The position numbers and the translations under genes are program-made. The notes under the pieces are model-generated. The model saw only the letters and a program-made list of their open reading frames with translations, was not told the DNA's origin and searched no databases. From contig WFXX01000164.1 in the NCBI GenBank assembly GCA_015490395.1, positions 1 to 7,972 of the forward strand: a DNA stretch of 7,972 nucleotides, read 5' to 3'. Below are positions 1 through 5,364 of the stretch, piece after piece. The stretch's first letter is position 1. Every line of letters begins with the position of its first letter. Origin of the DNA: Gammaproteobacteria bacterium (GTDB lineage: Bacteria; Pseudomonadota; Gammaproteobacteria; DRLM01).

Positions 1-64
1 GCCGGCGTACCTCTTGGGCGTCCAGGCCGAGCCGGGCGAGGCGCTGGGGCTCCAGGGGGTCCAT
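1..64 (-). CDS. Possible start of an unidentified gene downstream of smpB (partial, runs off left edge)
   Basis: An ATG at 64-62 on the minus strand opens a frame that stays open to the left edge (21 codons, beginning MDPLEPQRLARLGLD). It begins 12 nt after the smpB stop codon, so it could be the next gene of an smpB operon. The third codon positions are G/C-rich as in neighbouring genes. No clear Shine-Dalgarno sequence precedes the ATG, and the visible peptide is too short to assign to a family. It may instead be chance open frame in GC-rich DNA. Confidence 0.3.
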   Translation of the reverse strand, partial: MDPLEPQRLARLGLDAQEVRR

Positions 65-76
65 GGGGCGGGGAGC

Positions 77-565
77 TCAGCGGCGGCTCTTGAGCAGGCG
101 CTGACGCTCGCGCTGCCACTCGCGCTCGCGCTCCGCGGCCCGCTTGTCCACCTTGCGCCTGCCCTTGGCCAAGGCCACCTCCAGCTTGGCCTTGCCCCGC
201 TTCCAGTAAAGGGAGAGCGGCACCAGGGTGTAGCCCCGTCGCTCCACGGCGCCGATGAGGCGGCGAAGCTCCTCCTTGTGCAGGAGCAGCTTGCGGGTGC
301 GGGTGGGGTCGGCCTGCACGTGGGTCGAGGCCGAGGGCAGGGGCTGGATGCCGGCGCCCAGCAGCCAGGCCTCGCCGTCCTTGAGCAGCACGTGGGCCTC
401 GCTGATGTTGGCCCGCCCGGCCCGCAGGCTCTTGACCTCCCAGCCCTCCAGGACCAGCCCGGCCTCCAGCCGGTCCTCCAGGGTGTAGTCGTGGCGGGCG
501 CGACGGTTGGCAGCGATAAGGACCCCGTTCTCGACGGCGGGGCGTTGGCGGGCTTTCCTGGCCAT
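77..565 (-). CDS. smpB: SsrA (tmRNA)-binding protein SmpB
   Basis: SmpB binds tmRNA and delivers it to ribosomes stalled on broken mRNAs, so that the nascent peptide is tagged for proteolysis and the ribosome is released. The 162-residue product has the usual family length. Recognisable blocks are the N-terminal IAANRRARHDY (about residues 17-27), the central EAGLVLEGWEVKSLRAG and NISEAHVLLKDGEAWLLG segments, and the basic C-terminal tail with the EREWQRERQRLLK pattern that enters the decoding centre. The tmRNA gene is not visible in the window. The ATG at 565 gives the normal N-terminus although no Shine-Dalgarno sequence precedes it. A perfect TATAAT lies only 9 nt upstream, so the transcript may have almost no leader. 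The gene is divergent from the NSS transporter, across a 97-bp gap. Confidence 0.97.
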   Translation of the reverse strand: MARKARQRPAVENGVLIAANRRARHDYTLEDRLEAGLVLEGWEVKSLRAGRANISEAHVLLKDGEAWLLGAGIQPLPSASTHVQADPTRTRKLLLHKEELRRLIGAVERRGYTLVPLSLYWKRGKAKLEVALAKGRRKVDKRAAEREREWQRERQRLLKSRR

Positions 566-574
566 GGCTTGGGG

Positions 575-580
575 ATTATA
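575..580 (-). promoter_or_regulatory. Candidate -10 box of smpB
   Basis: On the minus strand this is a perfect TATAAT, unusual in such GC-rich DNA, with 9 nt between it and the smpB ATG. A start site at normal distance would fall about 0-5 nt before the ATG. No convincing -35 hexamer is found 16-18 nt upstream and no extended -10 TG is present. It is a plausible but unproven promoter. Confidence 0.4.
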
Positions 581-594
581 GGGGAGGGCGTGGC

Positions 595-624
595 TTGAGG
601 GGCGCCCCTCCTTTTAGGGAGAAT
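595..624 (+). promoter_or_regulatory. Candidate sigma-70 promoter of the NSS transporter operon
   Basis: TTGAGG (595-600) and GAGAAT (619-624) are separated by 18 nt; each matches the sigma-70 consensus at four of six positions. Transcription would begin near 631, about 32 nt before the ATG at 663 and upstream of its Shine-Dalgarno sequence. The match is weak, but it is the best I can find in this short divergent gap. The palindrome at 597-610 overlaps the -35 element. Confidence 0.3.
597..610. repeat. 14-bp perfect palindrome in the smpB/NSS divergent gap
   Basis: GAGGGGCGCCCCTC reads the same on both strands. It overlaps the candidate -35 of the transporter promoter and lies 17 bp upstream of the smpB -10 box. 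Having no unpaired centre, it suits binding of a dimeric DNA protein better than an RNA hairpin. The sequence is purely GC-rich apart from the A/T near each end, so chance is possible. Confidence 0.5.
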
Positions 625-662
625 GCGAGCCATTTGCAGTGCCACGGGCAGCGGGAGGGAGC

Positions 663-2021
663 ATGGCGCAGCCACGGGTCAGCCGACACGGGGAGTGGTC
701 CTCCCGGTGGGTCTTCATCCTGGCAGCCACCGGCTCGGCGGTGGGGCTGGGTAACATCTGGAAGTTCCCCTACATCACCGGGGAGCACGGTGGGGGGGCC
801 TTCGTGCTGATCTACCTCCTCTGCGTGGCCCTGGTGGGCCTGCCGGTGATGATGGCGGAGATCCTCTTAGGCCGTCGCGGCCGGCAGAGCCCTATGAACA
901 CCATGCGGCTCTTGGCCGAGGAGGCCGGGGCCAGCCCTCGTTGGGCCTGGGTGGGTTGGTGCGGGGTGCTGGCCGGCTTTCTGATTCTCTCCTATTACAG
1001 CGTCATCGCCGGCTGGGCCCTGGCCTATGTGGTGCGCATGGCTTCTGGGATCTTCATCGGCGCCGATGGCCAGCTCGCCCAAGCGGTGTTCGAGCGCTTC
1101 TTGGCCGACCCCGAGGCGGTCCTCGGTTGGCATACGTTGTTCATGGTCATGACTATGGTGGTGGTGGCCCGCGGCGTGCGGGGTGGCCTGGAGCAGGCGG
1201 TACGCCTGCTCATGCCGGCCCTGTTCCTGCTCCTGCTGCTGCTGGTGGGCTATGCCATGACCACCGGCGCCTTCGACCAGGGGCTGCGTTTCCTCTTCAA
1301 CCCGGACTTCTCCAGGCTGGATCCGGCGGCGGTGCTGGTGGCCATGGGGCACGCCTTCTTCACCCTGAGCCTGGGGATGGGAGCCATCATGATCTACGGC
1401 TCCTACATGCCCCAACGGGCCTCCATCGCGGGGGCCTCTCTGGCCATTGCCGTGGCCGATACCCTGGTGGCCCTCCTGGCGGGCATGGCCATCTTCCCCG
1501 TGGTCTACGCCAATGGCCTGGAGCCAGGTGCGGGCCCCGGGCTGCTCTTCCAGACCCTGCCGGTGGCCTTCGGTCAGATGCCCGCCGGCGTGCTCTTCGG
1601 CACCCTCTTCTTCGTGCTGGTGGTCTTCGCCGCTTGGACCTCGGCCATCTCCCTCATCGAGCCGGCGGTCACCTGGCTGGTGGAGAACCGGGGCGTGCGT
1701 CGCCTGACCGCCTGCCTGTGGGCAGGGGTGGCCACCTGGCTGCTGGGCATCGGGACGGTGCTGTCCTTCAATCTTTGGAAAGAGTTCACGCTCTTCGGCC
1801 TGAACTTTTTCGGCCTGCTGGATTTCCTCACCGCCAACCTCATGCTGCCCTTGGGCGGGTTGGCCATCGCCCTGTTCGTGGGCTGGGTGATGCGCGAGCG
1901 CGACGTGGCCGAGGAGCTGGCCCTGAAGGGAGGCCTTTACCGCCTGTGGCGTTGGGTGCTGCGTTACGTCACCCCGGTGGCGGTAGGCATTGTCTTCCTC
2001 CACTCCGTGGAGCTGATCTGA
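663..2021 (+). CDS. Sodium-dependent transporter, neurotransmitter:sodium symporter (NSS/SNF) family
   Basis: An inner-membrane symporter of the LeuT/MhsT/Tyt1 family, which uses the Na+ gradient to import amino acids or related small molecules. The family signature GSAVGLGNIWKFPY lies at residues 24-37 (TM1, Na+/substrate site), followed by the GEHGGGAFVLIYLL segment. FFTLSLGMGAI (about 232-242) matches the unwound TM6 substrate region, and FAAWTSAIS (about 322-330) matches TM8 with the Na2-site Thr-Ser pair at 326-327. At 452 residues it is nearer to 11-helix bacterial members such as Tyt1 than to 519-residue LeuT. The ATG at 663 is chosen because GGGAGGGA precedes it closely; a GTG at 639 would add eight residues but has no such site. 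It is the first gene of an apparent operon with ratA and ratB (15-nt gap to ratA). The substrate cannot be told from sequence. Confidence 0.9.
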   Translation: MAQPRVSRHGEWSSRWVFILAATGSAVGLGNIWKFPYITGEHGGGAFVLIYLLCVALVGLPVMMAEILLGRRGRQSPMNTMRLLAEEAGASPRWAWVGWCGVLAGFLILSYYSVIAGWALAYVVRMASGIFIGADGQLAQAVFERFLADPEAVLGWHTLFMVMTMVVVARGVRGGLEQAVRLLMPALFLLLLLLVGYAMTTGAFDQGLRFLFNPDFSRLDPAAVLVAMGHAFFTLSLGMGAIMIYGSYMPQRASIAGASLAIAVADTLVALLAGMAIFPVVYANGLEPGAGPGLLFQTLPVAFGQMPAGVLFGTLFFVLVVFAAWTSAISLIEPAVTWLVENRGVRRLTACLWAGVATWLLGIGTVLSFNLWKEFTLFGLNFFGLLDFLTANLMLPLGGLAIALFVGWVMRERDVAEELALKGGLYRLWRWVLRYVTPVAVGIVFLHSVELI

Positions 2022-2036
2022 GAGGAGGGGGCGTCC

Positions 2037-2474
2037 GTGACCGCGGTACATCGCGAGGCCCTGGTGCCCTACCGCTGCGAGGAGATGTTCGCCCTGGTGG
2101 ACGACGTGGAGGCCTACCCCCGCTTCCTGCCTTGGTGCCGGGGTGCTCAGATCCTGAGCCGCGACGAGGACTCGGTAGAGGCGCGTCTGGAGGTGGCTCG
2201 GGGTTCCTTCCAGAAGGCCTTCACCACCCGCAATCGCCTGCGTCCGCCCAAGATGATCGAGATGCGGCTGGTGGAGGGCCCCTTTCGGCACCTGGAGGGC
2301 TTCTGGCGCTTCGAGCCGGTGGGCGAGGGCGGCTGCCGCGTGTCCCTGGATCTCGAATTTGAGTTCGCTGGGCGCCTGGTGGGCTTGGCGTTGGGGCCGG
2401 TGTTCCGGCAGATCGCCGACACCCTGGTGGATGCCTTCTGCCGTCGGGCGAAGGAGGTCTATGGACGGCGCTGA
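2037..2474 (+). CDS. ratA: RatA, START/Coq10-like domain protein (ribosome association toxin family)
   Basis: The 145-residue product spans a single START-like fold of the polyketide cyclase/Coq10 group (YfjG in E. coli). Conserved family stretches include the N-terminal VPYRCEEMFALVDDVEAYPRFLPWC and the C-terminal helix region GPVFRQIADTLVDAFCRRAKEVYG. E. coli RatA has been reported to bind 50S subunits and block 70S assembly. The homologous Coq10 proteins bind ubiquinone, so a quinone-related role is an alternative. The start is the GTG at 2037, six bases after GAGGAGGGG. The gene lies 15 nt behind the transporter and its end overlaps ratB by 14 nt, which suggests translational coupling. 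Confidence 0.93.
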   Translation: MTAVHREALVPYRCEEMFALVDDVEAYPRFLPWCRGAQILSRDEDSVEARLEVARGSFQKAFTTRNRLRPPKMIEMRLVEGPFRHLEGFWRFEPVGEGGCRVSLDLEFEFAGRLVGLALGPVFRQIADTLVDAFCRRAKEVYGRR

Positions 2475-2766
2475 GACCATCGAGGTGGAGGTGGCTTACG
2501 CCCTGCCCGAGGAGCAGGAGCTCGTGGCCCTGGAGGTGCCGGCCGGGACCACGGTGGAGGAGGCCATCCGGCTCTCGGGGATCCTGGATCGCCACCCGGA
2601 GATCGACCTCCAGGTCAACAAGGTGGGAATCTTCGGCAAGGTCACCCGACCCTCCACGGTGCTGCGCCCTGGGGATCGGGTGGAGATCTACCGCCCCCTC
2701 AAGGCGGATCCGAAGGAGGTGCGCCGTCGTCGGACGGCAAAGGGGAAGGAGGCTGGCTCCCGCTAG
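2461..2766 (+). CDS. ratB: RnfH/RatB family protein (ubiquitin-like beta-grasp fold)
   Basis: A 101-residue member of the RnfH family (called RatB next to RatA). These are small beta-grasp proteins of unclear function, named for linkage to rnf electron-transport genes in some bacteria. Family marks are the EVEVAYALPEEQELVALEVPAGTTVEEAI start, the IDL-NKVGIFGK centre and the TVLRPGDRVEIYRPL block (about residues 66-80), followed by ADPKEVRRRR. The ATG at 2461 is preceded by AAGGAGG at 2451-2457 and lies inside the ratA 3' end. An antitoxin role for RatB towards RatA was proposed from gene order and is not established. The basic C-terminal tail is encoded in DNA that is also the antisense end of bamE. 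Confidence 0.92.
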   Translation: MDGAETIEVEVAYALPEEQELVALEVPAGTTVEEAIRLSGILDRHPEIDLQVNKVGIFGKVTRPSTVLRPGDRVEIYRPLKADPKEVRRRRTAKGKEAGSR

Positions 2767-3076
2767 CGGCCTGCGCGCCGTCGCGCTCCTCCACGGCCGC
2801 CAGGCGCCCATCCTGGAAGCGCAGCACCAGATGCCTACGCTCGGGGGGACGCCCCGGCTGCTCCTTCCAGTAGAGGTAGTCCCAGCGGTGCGGGTGGAAG
2901 GGGTCCTGCAGCAAGGGCGAGCCCAAGAGGAAGCGCACCTGCTCCTCGCTCATGCCTGGGCGCAGTCGGGCCACGGCCTCCTCGTCTAGCAGATTGCCCT
3001 GCTCCACCGGCGGAGTGTAGGCCGTGCAGGCTACCAAAGCCATGCAAAAAGTGAGGCAAATGAGAAGCTTTTGCAT
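2699..3076 (-). CDS. bamE: Outer membrane protein assembly factor BamE (SmpA/OmlA lipoprotein)
   Basis: BamE is a small outer-membrane lipoprotein of the BAM complex, which inserts beta-barrel proteins. The 125-residue product has a lipoprotein signal with lipobox LVAC and acylated Cys17. The +2 residue is Thr, not Asp, consistent with export to the outer membrane. The SmpA/OmlA domain follows: LRPGMSEEQVRFLLGSPLLQDPFHPHRWDYLYW, then LVLRFQDGRLAAVE. The ATG at 3076 is used because it begins the signal peptide and has GGAG a few bases upstream; a longer upstream frame would bury the signal. The last ~21 residues are rich in Pro, Ser, Gly and Asp, extend beyond the domain, and are encoded antisense to ratB. 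The gene converges on ratB and is divergent from fur. Confidence 0.93.
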   Translation of the reverse strand: MQKLLICLTFCMALVACTAYTPPVEQGNLLDEEAVARLRPGMSEEQVRFLLGSPLLQDPFHPHRWDYLYWKEQPGRPPERRHLVLRFQDGRLAAVEERDGAQAASGSQPPSPLPSDDGAPPSDPP

Positions 3077-3099
3077 CTGCTCCGGGGCTGGAGGATAAT
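3071..3099 (+). promoter_or_regulatory. Candidate sigma-70 promoter of fur
   Basis: GATAAT (3094-3099) matches the -10 consensus at five of six positions. It sits 17 nt after TTGCAT (3071-3076), which matches the -35 only at TTG and overlaps the first codons of bamE. Transcription would begin near 3106. GATAAT is also the Fur-box hexamer, but only one copy is present, so I do not call a Fur site. Confidence 0.35.
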
Positions 3100-3155
3100 G
3101 GAAAGGCGCGCCCATGCTAGCGCAAGCCCCCGAATCCTGCCACGACAGCGCCCCT

Positions 3156-3620
3156 ATGGCCGAACCAGTGGATCTTAGGCGGGCTGGCCTCAAGGCCACG
3201 TTGCCGCGACTGAAGATCCTCCAGCTCCTGGAGGAGCATCCGGACCGTCACCTGCGAGCGGAGGACGTGTACAAGCTGCTGCTGGAAGGCGGCGAGGACG
3301 TGGGTCTGGCCACGGTCTACCGGGTGCTGACCCAGTTCGAGCAGGCTGGTCTGGTCACCCGGCATCACTTCGAGGGCGGCCATGCGGTCTTCGAGCTCAA
3401 CCAGGGAGAGCACCACGACCATATCCGCTGCATCTCCTGCGGCCGGGTGGACGAGTTCGTGGACGAGGTCATCGAGCAGCGCCAGCGCGAGATCGCCGAG
3501 CGAGCTGGCTACCAGATGACCGACCACCACCTCTACATCTTCGGCAAGTGCCCCGAGTGCAGGGCCCGCGAGGAGGGAGCGGAGGCCGGCGGGCAGGGCA
3601 AGGGACGGCGCAAGGGCTGA
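3156..3620 (+). CDS. fur: Ferric uptake regulator Fur
   Basis: A global iron-responsive repressor that binds DNA as an Fe2+-loaded dimer. The 154-residue protein closely follows E. coli Fur: AGLKATLPRLKIL (10-22), winged helix ending in GLATVYRVLTQFEQAGLVTRHHFEGG (50-75), metal-binding HHDH (86-89), and the two structural zinc pairs C92xxC95 and C132xxC135. The tail after residue 136 is rich in Gly, Glu and Lys. The ATG at 3156 gives the typical short N-terminus (MAEPVDLRRAGLK) but has no Shine-Dalgarno sequence. An in-frame ATG at 3114, with GAAAGG upstream, would add 14 residues and cannot be excluded. The gene is divergent from bamE, as in other gammaproteobacteria. Its stop codon is one base from the stop codon of the converging phosphatase-kinase gene. 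Confidence 0.95.
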   Translation: MAEPVDLRRAGLKATLPRLKILQLLEEHPDRHLRAEDVYKLLLEGGEDVGLATVYRVLTQFEQAGLVTRHHFEGGHAVFELNQGEHHDHIRCISCGRVDEFVDEVIEQRQREIAERAGYQMTDHHLYIFGKCPECRAREEGAEAGGQGKGRRKG

Positions 3621-3621
3621 G

Positions 3622-5364
3622 TCAGGAGCGCAGCAGTAGGGTCAGCAGCAGCAGGCAGAGGCCGGCGAGGAGGAGGGCGGCGCCGCGCCAGAAGCCCACC
3701 GGGTCTCGCTCCAGGAGGGGTGCGGGTCGGTCCGGGACCAGCTCGGGCCGCGGCCGGCGCAGGTCGTGCACGAGTTCGGCCACCTCTTCTTGCCGACGGG
3801 CCGGATCCAGGCTCACCGCCTGGCGGATGGCCCCGTCTACCCAGGCCGGAATCTCTGGCACCCGCTCGGTAAGCGGTCGATACCGGGCTCCCCTCAGGCG
3901 CCGGGGCGAGAGCGGCCCCCCGTAGGGTAGGGTGCCCGCCAGCAGCTCATAGGCCACGACTCCTAAGCTGTAGAGATCGGAGCGGACGGTGGCCGGATAG
4001 CCCTGCATCACCTCCGGGGCCAGATAGCCCAGGGTGCCTAGGGCAGCGTCGCGTTGCCAGGGCACCTCCAGCTCCTCCAGCCCCGCCACCCGGGCCGAGC
4101 CGAGGTCGATCAGCTTGGCCGTGCCGTGGGTGTCCACGAGCACGTTCTCCGGCTTCAGGTCGCCGTGCACGGTGTCTAGGCGGTGCAGGGCCTGCAGGCC
4201 CTTGCCGATCTGCTCCACCAACTCCCGGGCGGTGTCGAGGTCGGCCGGCCCCCGGCCGGGCCGTCGCCGGTCGTCCATCCATTGGCGCAGGGTCTTGCCG
4301 GGGACGTGCTCGGTCACCTGGTACAGGAAGCGCCGCGGCCTCTTGGGCTCCAGGTGGCGCAGCACGTGCGGGCCGCTTACCCGGCGCCCGATCCATTCCT
4401 CGTGCAGGAAGCGCTCGATGTAGGCCGGGTCGTCCTGGTATCGAGGATCGGGGACCTTGATGACCACCTCCCGTCCGGTCTCCGGCTCCAGGGCCAGGTA
4501 GATCTGGCTGCGGGCGCTGGCGTGGAGCTCGCGCAGGATGCGATAACCATCGAGCACGGCCCCGGGCTCCAGGGAGGGCGGGAAGGGCAGCTCCTGGAGG
4601 CGGGCATAGAGGCTCTCCTCGTCGGCCTGGCCCAGGGCGTCCACCACCAGTATCTGGCAGGTGGCGTTGTCGGTCGTCCCGGCGGCCAGGGCGGCCTCCA
4701 CCACCGCCCGGGCGGCACCCTCTGGATCCTCCCGCCCCTGGGCCAGGAGACGGGCCAGCTCGCTCCGGGGCAGGGTGTCATGAACCCCGTCGGTGGTCAG
4801 GGCCAACAAGTCGCCGGGCTCCAGGCCCAGGCGCCGGTAATCGATCTCCACCCCCGGCTCCAGACCCATGGCGCGGGCGAGCAGCACCCGCTCGCCAGCC
4901 CGGGCGCAGTGGTCCCGGGTCAGCTGCTCCAGCTCTTCCCCCCGCAGCAGCCAGGCCCGGGAATCGCCCACGTGGAACAGATGGGCGCTGCTGCCCTTGA
5001 CCACCACCGCCGTGAAGGTGGCCAGCATGCCCCTGCCGGCCGCGCACTGCCCGTAGAGCCATCGATTGAGAGCGGTGATCACCTGCCCGGCAGCATGCTT
5101 GACCGACCAGCTGTCGGGGGTGCTGTAGTAGTCGCCCAGGAAGCCCTGCACGCAGGCCTCGGCGGCCTCCTTGCCGGCCTCGGCGGCGGAGACCCCGTCG
5201 GCCACCACCGCCGCCACCCCCTTCCAGAGGGCAGCCCCGCCCTCCGGGACCCGGATACCGCAGGAGTCCTCGTTGGTGGGCTTGGGACCGGCCGCGCTAT
5301 GCTGCCCCACGCGCAAGCGGGGGCCGGCCGCCGGCGGCTGGGGCAAAGCGGGCTCAGGAGACAT
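3622..5364 (-). CDS. Bifunctional PP2C-type phosphatase / Ser-Thr protein kinase with C-terminal membrane anchor
   Basis: A 580-residue two-domain enzyme. Residues about 17-243 form a PP2C (PPM) Mn/Mg phosphatase with its metal-site acids present: NED (31-33), ADG (55-57), GDSR (133-136), TDG (191-193) and DN (232-233). Residues about 272-545 form a Hanks-type kinase: Lys303 in VVIK, helix-C Glu322/323, HGDLKPEN (400-407), DLG instead of DFG (420-422) and APE (449-451). A hydrophobic helix fills residues ~560-578, so both domains probably face the cytoplasm at the inner membrane. The HRD arginine is Gly (non-RD kinase), and the glycine-rich loop is replaced by LHASARS. The ATG at 5364 overlaps the nasA end by 11 nt; no strong Shine-Dalgarno is seen, so translation is probably coupled. 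Similar proteins sit beside nitrate transporters in other proteobacteria, for example, from memory, PA1782 between nasA and nirB in Pseudomonas aeruginosa. The target is unknown; the transporter is an obvious candidate. Confidence 0.9.
   Translation of the reverse strand: MSPEPALPQPPAAGPRLRVGQHSAAGPKPTNEDSCGIRVPEGGAALWKGVAAVVADGVSAAEAGKEAAEACVQGFLGDYYSTPDSWSVKHAAGQVITALNRWLYGQCAAGRGMLATFTAVVVKGSSAHLFHVGDSRAWLLRGEELEQLTRDHCARAGERVLLARAMGLEPGVEIDYRRLGLEPGDLLALTTDGVHDTLPRSELARLLAQGREDPEGAARAVVEAALAAGTTDNATCQILVVDALGQADEESLYARLQELPFPPSLEPGAVLDGYRILRELHASARSQIYLALEPETGREVVIKVPDPRYQDDPAYIERFLHEEWIGRRVSGPHVLRHLEPKRPRRFLYQVTEHVPGKTLRQWMDDRRRPGRGPADLDTARELVEQIGKGLQALHRLDTVHGDLKPENVLVDTHGTAKLIDLGSARVAGLEELEVPWQRDAALGTLGYLAPEVMQGYPATVRSDLYSLGVVAYELLAGTLPYGGPLSPRRLRGARYRPLTERVPEIPAWVDGAIRQAVSLDPARRQEEVAELVHDLRRPRPELVPDRPAPLLERDPVGFWRGAALLLAGLCLLLLTLLLRS

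Noticed and set aside
14..598. Long plus-strand open frame opposite smpB
   Set aside because: It is antisense to a clear SmpB, has a low-complexity Gly/Ala/Leu composition and no recognisable domain; a GC-rich shadow frame.
867..2480. 537-codon minus-strand frame over the symporter and ratA
   Set aside because: Its translation is rich in His, Gln and Gly as expected for antisense frames of GC-rich genes, while the plus strand encodes clear NSS and RatA proteins.
2723..2738. Bidirectional terminator between ratB and bamE
   Set aside because: There is a 6-bp GC stem with a 4-nt loop, but no T-run follows on either strand and it lies inside coding sequence of both genes.
3094..3099. Possible Fur box (GATAAT) in the fur promoter
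   Set aside because: Only one hexamer is seen; a Fur site needs about three adjacent or inverted copies.
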